DNA of 64,000 nucleotides from Flavobacterium sp. M31R6. Its GTDB lineage: Bacteria; Bacteroidota; Bacteroidia; Flavobacteriales; Flavobacteriaceae. The first letter of the stretch is position 1, and each line of letters starts with the position of its first letter. The translations under genes were made by a program, and so were the position numbers. The notes beneath the pieces were generated by a model. The model had not been told where the DNA came from. It searched no databases and saw nothing but the letters and a program-made list of their open reading frames with translations. The stretch lies in NCBI RefSeq assembly GCF_013284035.1, contig NZ_CP054141.1, forward strand, positions 2,976,001 to 3,040,000. The letters run 5' to 3'. This document shows, one piece after another, positions 10,310-19,279 of this stretch.

Positions 10310-11854
10310 ATGGCTAACCATCAAAAAGATTTTTTATTTGTATTAATAAAATCCCTTTCCAAATCTGAAAAAAGACAATTTAAGATATTTGCAAGTCGGC
10401 TTGAAACAAGTTCCAATACCAAGTTCATCGAACTTTTTAATATTTTGGATAAATCAGAAGTGTATGATGAAAAACTGATCTTAAAGAATGGCTTGATTAA
10501 AAAAGTACAATTATCCAACCTAAAATCATATTTGTACAAGCAAATATTAGTGAGCATTCGCTTGAATATTCCAAGTCAGAACATTCGTTACCAACTAAGA
10601 GAACAAATTGATTTTGCTGCAATTCTCTATAACAAAGGACTTTACAAGCAAAGTCTAAAAATATTGGATAAAACCAAACAACAAGCCATAGAAAATGATG
10701 AAAAATACATGGCTTTTGAAATTGTTGAGTTTGAAAAACTGATCGAATCACAATACATCACGCGAAGTATTCAAGGCCGAGCTGATGAACTAGTTATTCA
10801 GGCCAAAGAATTGAATTATCGCAACACTATTTCGAGCAAATTATCCAATTTGTCGCTTCAATTGTATGGTATTATGCTAAAAACCGGATTTGTCAAAAGC
10901 GATGAGGAATACAAATACATCGATGATTATTTCAATAAACATATCGCTCACTTAGATCAATCTAAATTTGAGTTTAGAGAGAAATATTGGTTTTACAATG
11001 CCAATCTATGGAGAAGCTTTTTGGTGCAAGATTTTCTTTCTTGTTATAAATATGCCTATAAATGGGTAACGCTTTTTTATGACAATAAAAATATGATTTT
11101 TCTAAATCCTGTTTTCTTCCTAAAAGGAAATCATTATTTATTGGAGTCTTTATTCATGCTCAAATACAAATCAAATTTCAAAAAATATTTAGAATTACTG
11201 GAAGAAACAATCAATGACCCTCGTTTTCCCGTAAACGATAACATCGCTTCACTGTCCTTTCTTTATTTGTATAACAACAAATTAAATTATCATATTCTCG
11301 AAGGCACTTTTGATGAAAGCGAATATTTGGTTCCTGTTATTTTAAATAAAATGAAAGTTCACAGCGAACACTTGGATGAGCACCATGAGATGATGTTCTA
11401 TTACAAGATTGCCTGTATTTACTTCGGAAATGAAAAGTACCAAGAGTGTATCGTCTATCTTGAGAAAATCATCAACAACAAAAACCTCACGATGAGGGAA
11501 GATTTGATGTGTTTTGCAAGGATTTTATGCTTGATTGCACATTATGAACTAGGCAGGGATTATTATTTGGAGAATCAGCTTAAAAACACCTATAAATTTT
11601 TACTTAAAATGAATGATTTGCACGAAGTGCAAAAAGAGATTATTCGTTTTCTAAAGAATTTAAGCAATTTGTATCCAAGCGATATCAAAAAAGAGTTCAT
11701 CAAAATGAGAGAACGTTTTATTGAATTGGAAAAAAACACTTATGAAAAAAGAGCCTTCCTATACCTTGATATTATTTCTTGGCTGGAAAGTAAAATTGAA
11801 AATCGAAAAATAAGCGATATCATAAAAGAAAAAGCGAAGTTAATTAATCGCTAA
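10310..11854 (+). CDS. Conserved hypothetical helical-repeat protein
   Basis: 514 residues, no signal peptide or membrane segment; strongly helical and rich in Lys, Glu, Leu and aromatic residues. Stretches such as AILYNKGLYKQSLKILDKTK (about residues 104-123) and ACIYFGNEKYQECIVYLEKI (about 368-387) have the spacing of TPR-like helix pairs, so a cytoplasmic scaffold or regulatory role is possible. I do not recognise a named family. The gene stands alone between two minus-strand blocks, has TACTTTTA 8 nt before the ATG (a near -7 box, implying an almost leaderless mRNA), and ends in a good terminator. Confidence 0.85.
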   Translation: MANHQKDFLFVLIKSLSKSEKRQFKIFASRLETSSNTKFIELFNILDKSEVYDEKLILKNGLIKKVQLSNLKSYLYKQILVSIRLNIPSQNIRYQLREQIDFAAILYNKGLYKQSLKILDKTKQQAIENDEKYMAFEIVEFEKLIESQYITRSIQGRADELVIQAKELNYRNTISSKLSNLSLQLYGIMLKTGFVKSDEEYKYIDDYFNKHIAHLDQSKFEFREKYWFYNANLWRSFLVQDFLSCYKYAYKWVTLFYDNKNMIFLNPVFFLKGNHYLLESLFMLKYKSNFKKYLELLEETINDPRFPVNDNIASLSFLYLYNNKLNYHILEGTFDESEYLVPVILNKMKVHSEHLDEHHEMMFYYKIACIYFGNEKYQECIVYLEKIINNKNLTMREDLMCFARILCLIAHYELGRDYYLENQLKNTYKFLLKMNDLHEVQKEIIRFLKNLSNLYPSDIKKEFIKMRERFIELEKNTYEKRAFLYLDIISWLESKIENRKISDIIKEKAKLINR

Positions 11855-11879
11855 TTTTCAATACATTCTTAAACAGAAA

Positions 11880-11907
11880 AGCGATTCAAAATGAATCGCT
11901 TTTTTTA
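11880..11907 (+). terminator. Rho-independent terminator
   Basis: A 9-bp stem, AGCGATTCA with its complement across a 3-nt loop (11889-11891), is followed by eight T on the plus strand. It ends the 10310 gene and lies 22 bp beyond the stop of the convergent DUF2231 gene, where it may also serve the minus strand. Confidence 0.85.
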
Positions 11908-11928
11908 TATCTAAATTAAATTTAAAAA

Positions 11929-12423
11929 TTAATCTTCCTTTTCTTCCGATTGCTTTACAACGCCATTAACCATTGTGTTGGCGTTTGCACGAATTTCGGT
12001 ATGGCGAATTTCACCACCGGAAGTTCCAACTTTTTGCACCAAAAACAATCCGGTAGTTGCCACACCCAGTATCAAAAAGGAAAGTAGCTTTGATTTTGCA
12101 TTATTTTTATAGTTCAAATATAAACCTGCAAGCGACAATCCAGCCAAAACATAAAGCAATATGGCTAATTTTTCAGCCAATTCTTCGTGCTCGTGAATAA
12201 TCTGTTTTCCTATATTCGGCATATCTTCAACCAATTCCTCTGCTCCCTCCCCGGTTCCCATACTAAATGCTCCGAAAATAGCGGCGACAATGAACAATAC
12301 ATAGGAAGTATTTATCAATGTTTTATTCTTCAAAATCAGTCCAACAATTAAAATACCAAATCCAAAAATGGTTCCAATAATTGGAAAATGGTTTACTACC
12401 ATGTGTAAATGTGCATCGTTCAT
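11929..12423 (-). CDS. DUF2231-like small membrane protein
   Basis: 164 residues with four predicted transmembrane segments (about 10-30, 38-58, 84-104, 111-129) and a charged C-terminal tail. The start MNDAHLHMVVNHFPIIGTIF contains the HxHxxxNHFP pattern seen in DUF2231-type membrane proteins, which are sometimes linked to heme or metal proteins; the histidines could bind a metal. It is the last gene of the metal/redox tract, 88 bp after the ferritin-VIT1 gene. The biochemical function is unknown. Confidence 0.75.
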   Translation of the reverse strand: MNDAHLHMVVNHFPIIGTIFGFGILIVGLILKNKTLINTSYVLFIVAAIFGAFSMGTGEGAEELVEDMPNIGKQIIHEHEELAEKLAILLYVLAGLSLAGLYLNYKNNAKSKLLSFLILGVATTGLFLVQKVGTSGGEIRHTEIRANANTMVNGVVKQSEEKED

Positions 12424-12511
12424 AATATTAATAATTAAAGTTTTTAATAAATTTCATTAGTTAAATTGTAGTAGCTATCTACATTGTGCATTATATTATT
12501 CAAACCTTCTT

Positions 12512-13630
12512 TTATGCCGCCAAAGAAACTCCAATTAGAGAACCTATTCCATAAGTGATTGCGGCGGCAGCCAATCCAAATGCCACTTGTCTAAAACCTG
12601 AAAACAAAATACTTTTTCCTGTCAACAATGTAATAGCCGCCCCAATCCCAAAAAGACCAACTACACTGCTTGCAATACTCAGTAAAATGGCATTTTTCCC
12701 ATCCAAGATCATAAAAGGATAAAGTGGAATAATTGCCCCTATAGAAAACAAAATAAAGGAAGCAATTGCCGCTTCCCAAGCTGAGCCCCCTAATTCTTCT
12801 TTGTCAATTCCCAATTCTTCGGTAATAATTGCATCAATGGCGGTTTGAGGATTTTCGAATGCTTTATCTGCAAGTTTTTGAGCTTCATCTGCATCCATTC
12901 CTTTAGCTTGATACAATAAAACAAGTTCTTTTTTCTCCTCTTCGGGAGAAGCTTCGAGTTCCTCTGTCTCCAGTTCTATCTGTCGTAGATTCAATTCTCT
13001 TGAACTTTGAACAGACAACCATTCCCCCAATGCCATTGAAATTGCGCCAGCTAATAAACCCGCGATACCCGTTAGTAAAATAGTACCATTAGAAACTGCT
13101 GCACCCGCAACTCCCATCACTAAGCTCATATTGGAAACCAGTCCATCATTGGAACCCAAAACGGCTGCTCTCAATGCATTTCCACCCACTGATTTATGTC
13201 TGCTTTCAAATTTGGACAACAAGCCTCCAGAAATGTTCAATGCCGAATTGTTATTTATGGCTTCAATAATATTAAGATGATTGTGTTCAAAGCCTGTCAG
13301 TTTCTCCCCTTTTTCAATTTTATTTTTTAATGTATTGATTGCAAATTGCTTTTCCACATTGGACAAACTACTAATAATCGAACTGTAACCAAACAGTTTA
13401 CCCAATTTCAATTGAAACTTTGCTTTTGAAGAAGGAAATGGCATTTTGCATTTTGAGTCAAAAGTCAAAATTTTATCCAACATGTGCTTAGCATGTCCCT
13501 TTTCAATTGAAGCTAAGCTTTGTAACACTTTGGTTAAATTCTCATCTTCTTGAACTGCAGCAATACTTTCATATAAAAATGCAGTATCGACTTCTATCTG
13601 CAATTGCTCTTTGAGTTTCTTTAAATCCAT
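12512..13630 (-). CDS. Ferritin-like domain fused to VIT1/CCC1 transporter (MbfA-like)
   Basis: Two-domain protein of 372 residues. Residues 1-about 135 are a rubrerythrin/ferritin-like helical domain with Glu and His at iron-ligand spacing (LQIEVDTAFLYESIAA, then SIEKGHAKHMLDK). Residues about 145-372 are a VIT1/CCC1 iron/manganese transporter with five hydrophobic segments, beginning GGNALRAAVLGSNDGLVSNM. This architecture is known from MbfA iron exporters, which pass Fe2+ from the ferritin-like domain to the channel. It lies 12 bp after the CzcB-like adaptor, so iron or manganese efflux is co-expressed with the RND pump. Direction and metal are inferred. Confidence 0.88.
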   Translation of the reverse strand: MDLKKLKEQLQIEVDTAFLYESIAAVQEDENLTKVLQSLASIEKGHAKHMLDKILTFDSKCKMPFPSSKAKFQLKLGKLFGYSSIISSLSNVEKQFAINTLKNKIEKGEKLTGFEHNHLNIIEAINNNSALNISGGLLSKFESRHKSVGGNALRAAVLGSNDGLVSNMSLVMGVAGAAVSNGTILLTGIAGLLAGAISMALGEWLSVQSSRELNLRQIELETEELEASPEEEKKELVLLYQAKGMDADEAQKLADKAFENPQTAIDAIITEELGIDKEELGGSAWEAAIASFILFSIGAIIPLYPFMILDGKNAILLSIASSVVGLFGIGAAITLLTGKSILFSGFRQVAFGLAAAAITYGIGSLIGVSLAA

Positions 13631-13642
13631 AATTGGTTTTAT

Positions 13643-14758
13643 TTAGTTTGCAATATCAAACACACCTTTGATCAAAATTTTTGAAGAAGCATTAAATTCA
13701 CTATCTGGGAGTATCTCAACATATTTTTCGGTTTTTTCACCAATTGAAACTTTGACTTTTTTAAATGAATACTCTTTTTTGGAGCTATCTAATAAAAGTA
13801 CGAAATTTTTATTACTTTCTGTTATTAAAGCTTCAATAGGGATTGCCAAACCTTTTTTTGTGTCCACCGATATTCCTGCCTCCACAAACATGCCTGTCAA
13901 TAATTTCTGTTTTATATTATCTTCCAAATGTCCATGAACATTTATAGTTCTATCATTGCCTTCAATTGATTTTCCCACCAAATGGACTTCTGCGTTAAAC
14001 ACCTCTTTTGTTGCTTCAGGCACTGTAAACTCAATTTTTTGACCTTCCTTTATTTTTAAAATATCTTTTTCAAAAACAGCCAATTCCAAATGTAAATGTT
14101 GAGTGTCTACAATTTCCAATATTACATCAGAAGGTGCAATTGGCATACCCACATTAGCATTCATAATGACAATATCTCCTGAAATTGGTGAATAAATGGT
14201 AATCACAGAAGTTAATTTTCCTTTTTCGACTTGAGCAGGATTAATGTTGAGCATTAATAATTTTTCGCGCAAACTTTGATACATTGCTTTTGTTTTACGA
14301 TAATCACTCTCTGCTTTCAAATAGTTTTTTTGTGAAGAAATTTTCTCGTCATACAATGTTTTTTGACGCTCGTATTCTGATTTCAGATAATTTATTTGTT
14401 CTGCGACTTCCAGATATTCTTTTTGAATATCCAAAAATTCTGTATTCTGTAAAGTCAACAAAGCTTGTCCCTTGGTCACTTTATCACCCACCAAAAGATG
14501 AGTTGACTTAACATATCCTCCAATAAAAGTGGTTATCTGGGCTCTATTTTGTGGAGGAACATCTATTTTTCCGGAACATTTGACAACAACTTTAAAATCC
14601 TGCTGAGTTGGTGAAGCGATTTGCATCCCCGAAGATTCAAATTGTTGTTTAGTTACCGTAATTAATCCATCATCCTTAGGTGTATCTTGAACTTTTTTTG
14701 CATCCTTACAAGAAAACAATAATGACGTAATTAAAAGGGGGTATATGATTCGTTTCAT
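13643..14758 (-). CDS. RND efflux periplasmic adaptor, CzcB/CusB-like lipoprotein
   Basis: Membrane-fusion protein linking the inner-membrane pump to the outer-membrane channel. 371 residues. The N-terminal lipobox LLFSC (Cys17) predicts a lipid anchor. Then come a barrel-sandwich hybrid half (about 75-105, GYVKSTHLLVGDKVTKGQAL), a long helical hairpin (about 110-165), the second lipoyl half (SPISGDIVIMNANVGMPIAP, about 190-209) and a beta-barrel domain. It is 11 bp downstream of the fused pump gene. No His-rich metal-binding extension is evident, so the metal cannot be read from this protein. Confidence 0.9.
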   Translation of the reverse strand: MKRIIYPLLITSLLFSCKDAKKVQDTPKDDGLITVTKQQFESSGMQIASPTQQDFKVVVKCSGKIDVPPQNRAQITTFIGGYVKSTHLLVGDKVTKGQALLTLQNTEFLDIQKEYLEVAEQINYLKSEYERQKTLYDEKISSQKNYLKAESDYRKTKAMYQSLREKLLMLNINPAQVEKGKLTSVITIYSPISGDIVIMNANVGMPIAPSDVILEIVDTQHLHLELAVFEKDILKIKEGQKIEFTVPEATKEVFNAEVHLVGKSIEGNDRTINVHGHLEDNIKQKLLTGMFVEAGISVDTKKGLAIPIEALITESNKNFVLLLDSSKKEYSFKKVKVSIGEKTEKYVEILPDSEFNASSKILIKGVFDIAN

Positions 14759-14769
14759 GTATGTAAAAT

Positions 14770-17700
14770 TTAAAAATTAAGATATTGTAAGTCCAATTGG
14801 GTACTATTGAATTGCAAAACGGTATCAAGATGTTCAATCTGAATGGTTGTTGCATTTTCTAAGCTTTGAATATATTGAAAAAAGTCAATTTCACCCTGCT
14901 TATAACTCTTGTTGGCTACTTTGAGAATCTCCTGTGACAACTTTTTCCCGTATTGGTTATAGTAATTAATGGCTTCTTGATATTTTGTAAGTTCTTCATT
15001 TTTTTGCGCTATATAAGTATCAATTTTTAGTTCTTCGTTTTGTTTCTTTTGTTCCCAACTTTGTAATTCGAGCTGGGCAACTTTTGTTTTGGATACAGTC
15101 CCCGAAAATAAAATTGGAACTGCCAAACCTACCTGAAATCCATACAAAGATTGAGTTAATCCATTGTTTTTCCCTTGAAAATAATCAACATTGATATCAG
15201 GTAGCCAATTTTGTTTTCTTAGTTTCACTTGGTTTTCATAAACACCGGTTACATTATTCAAATAAGCATTGTAAAATGATTTGGCAGTCTCGCTTGTTGA
15301 TTTTTCAAGTGGCTTAATTTGATTGTTTTTTATGATAACTTTTTCATCCGCCTGAATCAAAGAATATAAGATTTCATACTGCGCTCTTTTGTCGCTTTCA
15401 ATTTGGGAAAGCTTCGACCTGATGTGTCTGAATTTCGATTCGGCCGTAATTTTCTCCAAATAATTGGTTTCTCCCAATTCAAACTTTCTTCCGCTTGCAT
15501 TAGAAAAATTTTGGTACAAACTATCCAAATACACATACAATTTTTCTTGATTTTGCAAAAAAACAATGTGCTGATAAACTTTTGAAACCTCTAAGGAAAG
15601 CTTCATTTTTTGAATATCATAATTAGCTTTTTCTTTTTCGTATTCTGAATTGTAAACCTTTTTTTGAGCGCCATAAACAGTTGGGAATTCAAACTTTTGC
15701 TGTACTCCAAATACTTTTAACGGTACATTATTCAAGGCCAAATTATTCTGGTCGTAACTATAATACACATTGGTTTTATCAAAAGAATAAGCCGTTTTTG
15801 TATTCTCATCCATTCGTTGAACTTGAAGTTGAGCCGCTTTTATCCCTTTGTTGTTTGCCATGGCTTTTGATACCAAAGTGTCTAATTCCGGGTTAGTGTT
15901 TTGAGAAAACGCCAATGAAGTACTCAACAACATTAATATAATTAGACTCGATTTATTGTGCAATTTGAATTTTGGTTTTTTACTTTCTTTTTCATCCATG
16001 ACCTTATACAAAATTGGCAAAACGATCATTGTTAATATTGTTGCCGTGAAAAGCCCACCAATAACAACCGTTGCTAGTGGTTTCTGAACTTCGGCTCCTG
16101 CAGAAGAAGAAATAGCCATTGGTAAGAAACCTAAAGCCGCCGCTGCTGCTGTTAATAAAACTGGACGCAATCTGTCTGTCGTTCCTTTTAAAATCAATTC
16201 ATCTAAATCTGTCATTCCTTTATGTTTGAGTTCTTTAAAATGCTCGATAAGCACTATCCCGTTCAGCACTGCGATTCCGAAGAGGGCAATGAACCCAACT
16301 CCTGCCGAAATACTGAAAGGCAAATCGCGAATCCACAAAAACAATATTCCCCCAACAGCCGAAAGCGGTATCGCCGAATAGACCATCATGGCTTCTTTAA
16401 TCGAACCAAAAGCAAAATGCAACAGTATAAATATCAATACCAAAGCAATAGGAACGGCAATAGTCAAACGGGCTTTGGCACTATTTAAGTTTTCAAATTG
16501 TCCTCCATACTTTACGTAATAGCCTGAAGGTAATTTTATCTTGGTATCTACAATTTTTTGAATATCTGTCACTACGCTTTGCAAATCTCGATTTCTAACG
16601 TTTACTCCTACAACAATCCTTCTGTTAGTATTATCTCTTGAAATTTTGGCAGGACCTTCAGTATATTCAATTTTGGCCAATTCACTCAACGGAATTTGTT
16701 GTCCATTAGGCACCGAAACATACAAATTTCTCAAATCCTCAATATCATGACGATTGGCCTCATCCAAACGAACCACCATGTCAAAACGTTTTTCTCCTTC
16801 AAAAACATTTCCAACAGTTTTCCCTGCAAAACTCAATGCAATCATATCATTTAGATCTGAAATATTGAGTCCATATCTTGCAATTTTCGATCGATCATAT
16901 TGCACATACATTTGTGGCAATCCAGCTGTTTTTTCGATAATAACGTCCGAAGCTCCTTCAACGTTTTTGATTGCTCTTTCTATTTCATGGGCTTTTTCTG
17001 CTAAAATATTCAAGTCTTCACCAAAAACTTTAATGGCTACATCCGAACGTGTACCGGATACCAATTCGTTGAATCTCATTTCGATTGGTTGTGTAAACTC
17101 AACTTCCATATTTGGAATCTGGGCTGTAATAGCCGCTTTTATCTTATCTGCCAATTCATCTTTACTCGAAGCTGAAACCCATTCTTCTTTAGGTTTCAAT
17201 TTCACAATAACATCGCTTTCCTCCATAGACATCGGGTCTGTCGGAACTTCCGCGGCCCCAATTCTACTCACAACCTGAAGTACTTCGGGAAAATTTTTCA
17301 AAATAATTTTTTCAATTTTTGTAGTCGTGGCGATTGTTTTAGTCAAAGACGTACCTGTTTTTAATACGGGCTGAATCACAAAATCTCCCTCATCAAGCGT
17401 TGGAATAAACTCACCTCCCATAGTAGAAAACAATGCGATGGCAAAAACCAAAAGGGCTACTGAACCATAAAGCACTTTTTTGGTATTCTGCAAGGCCCAA
17501 GTAATTACTGGAACATACCAAGAATTTAATTTTTGAATCAGCCTGGAGGATATTGAATTTGGATTTTCCTTTGTGGGTTTCAAAAACAAAGAAGATACCA
17601 CTGGAACATAGGTAAAACAAAAAATCATAGCTCCCAATAATGCAAAACTGAAAGTCATAGCCATCGGTTTAAACATTTTTCCTTCAATTCCTGTCAAAGA

Positions 17701-19104
17701 AAGAATAGGAATGAATACAATTAAAATGATAAGTTGTCCGAAAATAGCAGAATTCATCATTTTGGAAGCGCTTTTATAAGTAATTTGATCAATTTCCAAT
17801 TGTCTGTCTTCTTTAGTCAAAGTAGCCAAATTTGCCGATTTACTGGCTATTTGAAAAGCAATAAATTCCACTATTATTACAGCTCCATCAATGATTATCC
17901 CAAAATCTATAGCTCCCAAACTCATCAAGTTGGCATCAATACCAAAAACATTCATAAATGAAATAGCAAACAGCAAACACAATGGTATTACCGAAGCAAC
18001 CACCAAGCCCGAACGCCAATTCCCCAGCAAAAGAACCACAACAAAAATTACAATAAGACAACCCAAAATTAAATTTTCGGCAACAGTGAAAGTGGTTTTC
18101 CCTACCAATTCGCTGCGTTCCAAGAAACCATTGATATAAACGCCTTTTGGCAATGTTTTTTGAATTTGGGCCACTCTTTCTTTTACAGCACTAATCACTT
18201 GTTTCGAATTGGCATCTTTTAACATCATTACCTGACCGAGAACTTTTTCTCCCTCTCCATTACCGGTAATGGCTCCAAAACGATTGGCGTGACTAAAGCG
18301 AACTTGAGCTACATTTTTGATGTAAATAGGAATACCGTTAGTATTACTTACCACAATATTTTCGATATCTTCTATTGAATTAACCTTTCCTTCACCACGA
18401 ATAAAATAACTTTGATTTACTTTTTCGATATAGGCACCACCTGCAATACTATTGTTTTTTTCCAAAGCAGTAAAAACATCTCTCATAGCCACATTCATCG
18501 CTTTCAAACGAGATGGAACAATGGCAATTTCATACTGTTTTAAAAAACCTCCCCAAGTATTAATCTCAACAACTCCTTTTATTCCTGATAATTGTCGTTT
18601 CACGACCCAATCCTGAAGTGTACGTAAATCGGTAACCGAATATTGTTTTTTGTATTCTGGTTTTACCTCCAATGTATATTGATAAATTTCACCCAATCCT
18701 GTTGTAATTGGCCCCATCTCTGGAACTCCAAAACCTTGTGGAATTTTTTCGGAAGCAGATTTCAACTTTTCTGCAATCAATTGTCTTGGCAGGTAAGTAC
18801 CAATATTATCGTTAAAGACAATAGTCACAACTGATAAACCAAATTTTGATATCGACCGAATCTCTTCAACACCAGGTAAGTTTGCCATTTCAATTTCGAC
18901 AGGATACGTAATAAACTGCTCAATATCTTGTGTGGAAAGGTTTCGTGAAGTTGTAATCACCTGTACTTGATTATTGGTTACATCAGGTACAGCTCCAATA
19001 GAAATTTGGAAAACCGAAAACAATCCAAATCCCAATACCGAAGCCGTAAAAAGTAAAACAACTGCTTTATTTTTTAAACTGAAAGCGATAATTTTTTCTA
19101 ACAT
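14770..19104 (-). CDS. CzcA/CusA heavy-metal RND pump fused to a TolC-like outer-membrane factor
   Basis: 1444 residues, about 400 more than a normal CzcA. Residues 1-about 1040 are a full HME-type RND pump: 12 transmembrane segments, two large periplasmic loops, and the proton-relay motif GAIDFGIIIDGAVIIVEFI in TM4 (two Asp and a Glu) typical of metal exporters. After a short cytoplasmic KPKFKLHNKS linker comes a signal-peptide-like stretch (SLIILMLLSTSLAFSQN, about 1056) and then a coiled, TolC/CzcC-type outer-membrane domain to the end. The pump and channel are thus one gene; processing at the internal signal peptide would free the channel part. Operators and a promoter lie upstream, with a two-component system beside it. 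Confidence 0.92.
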   Translation of the reverse strand: MLEKIIAFSLKNKAVVLLFTASVLGFGLFSVFQISIGAVPDVTNNQVQVITTSRNLSTQDIEQFITYPVEIEMANLPGVEEIRSISKFGLSVVTIVFNDNIGTYLPRQLIAEKLKSASEKIPQGFGVPEMGPITTGLGEIYQYTLEVKPEYKKQYSVTDLRTLQDWVVKRQLSGIKGVVEINTWGGFLKQYEIAIVPSRLKAMNVAMRDVFTALEKNNSIAGGAYIEKVNQSYFIRGEGKVNSIEDIENIVVSNTNGIPIYIKNVAQVRFSHANRFGAITGNGEGEKVLGQVMMLKDANSKQVISAVKERVAQIQKTLPKGVYINGFLERSELVGKTTFTVAENLILGCLIVIFVVVLLLGNWRSGLVVASVIPLCLLFAISFMNVFGIDANLMSLGAIDFGIIIDGAVIIVEFIAFQIASKSANLATLTKEDRQLEIDQITYKSASKMMNSAIFGQLIILIVFIPILSLTGIEGKMFKPMAMTFSFALLGAMIFCFTYVPVVSSLFLKPTKENPNSISSRLIQKLNSWYVPVITWALQNTKKVLYGSVALLVFAIALFSTMGGEFIPTLDEGDFVIQPVLKTGTSLTKTIATTTKIEKIILKNFPEVLQVVSRIGAAEVPTDPMSMEESDVIVKLKPKEEWVSASSKDELADKIKAAITAQIPNMEVEFTQPIEMRFNELVSGTRSDVAIKVFGEDLNILAEKAHEIERAIKNVEGASDVIIEKTAGLPQMYVQYDRSKIARYGLNISDLNDMIALSFAGKTVGNVFEGEKRFDMVVRLDEANRHDIEDLRNLYVSVPNGQQIPLSELAKIEYTEGPAKISRDNTNRRIVVGVNVRNRDLQSVVTDIQKIVDTKIKLPSGYYVKYGGQFENLNSAKARLTIAVPIALVLIFILLHFAFGSIKEAMMVYSAIPLSAVGGILFLWIRDLPFSISAGVGFIALFGIAVLNGIVLIEHFKELKHKGMTDLDELILKGTTDRLRPVLLTAAAAALGFLPMAISSSAGAEVQKPLATVVIGGLFTATILTMIVLPILYKVMDEKESKKPKFKLHNKSSLIILMLLSTSLAFSQNTNPELDTLVSKAMANNKGIKAAQLQVQRMDENTKTAYSFDKTNVYYSYDQNNLALNNVPLKVFGVQQKFEFPTVYGAQKKVYNSEYEKEKANYDIQKMKLSLEVSKVYQHIVFLQNQEKLYVYLDSLYQNFSNASGRKFELGETNYLEKITAESKFRHIRSKLSQIESDKRAQYEILYSLIQADEKVIIKNNQIKPLEKSTSETAKSFYNAYLNNVTGVYENQVKLRKQNWLPDINVDYFQGKNNGLTQSLYGFQVGLAVPILFSGTVSKTKVAQLELQSWEQKKQNEELKIDTYIAQKNEELTKYQEAINYYNQYGKKLSQEILKVANKSYKQGEIDFFQYIQSLENATTIQIEHLDTVLQFNSTQLDLQYLNF

Positions 19105-19128
19105 TTTAACCTTATTATTTATTGAGTA

Positions 19129-19196
19129 TAAAATTACACCTTAAAAATAAGGAAAAACTTAAGAACAAATTAAAACAAGCTTAGCAACACCTTAAA
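19129..19196 (-). promoter_or_regulatory. Candidate operator and promoter of the efflux operon
   Basis: CTTAAG (19158-19163), CTTAG (19180-19184) and CTTAA (19191-19195) stand at 22- and 11-nt spacing, that is, on one face of the helix as expected for tandem OmpR-family binding. Downstream on the minus strand is TAATTTTA (19136-19129), a 7 of 8 match to the -7 box. A further CTTAAG lies at 19238. The same motif occurs upstream of the thioredoxin-led operon. Protein binding is inference. Confidence 0.4.
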
Positions 19197-19279
19197 TAGA
19201 AGTGATTTAAATAAAATGTTTTGTTTGGACTTATAACCTTAAGAATGAACTAATAGCAACCAAAAAATGCTTAATAACT

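Noticed and set aside
16754..17278. 174-codon plus-strand reading frame opposite the RND pump gene
   Set aside because: It lies entirely within the antisense of a well-supported CDS, has low-complexity Ser/Ile-rich composition typical of a shadow frame and no ribosome binding region.
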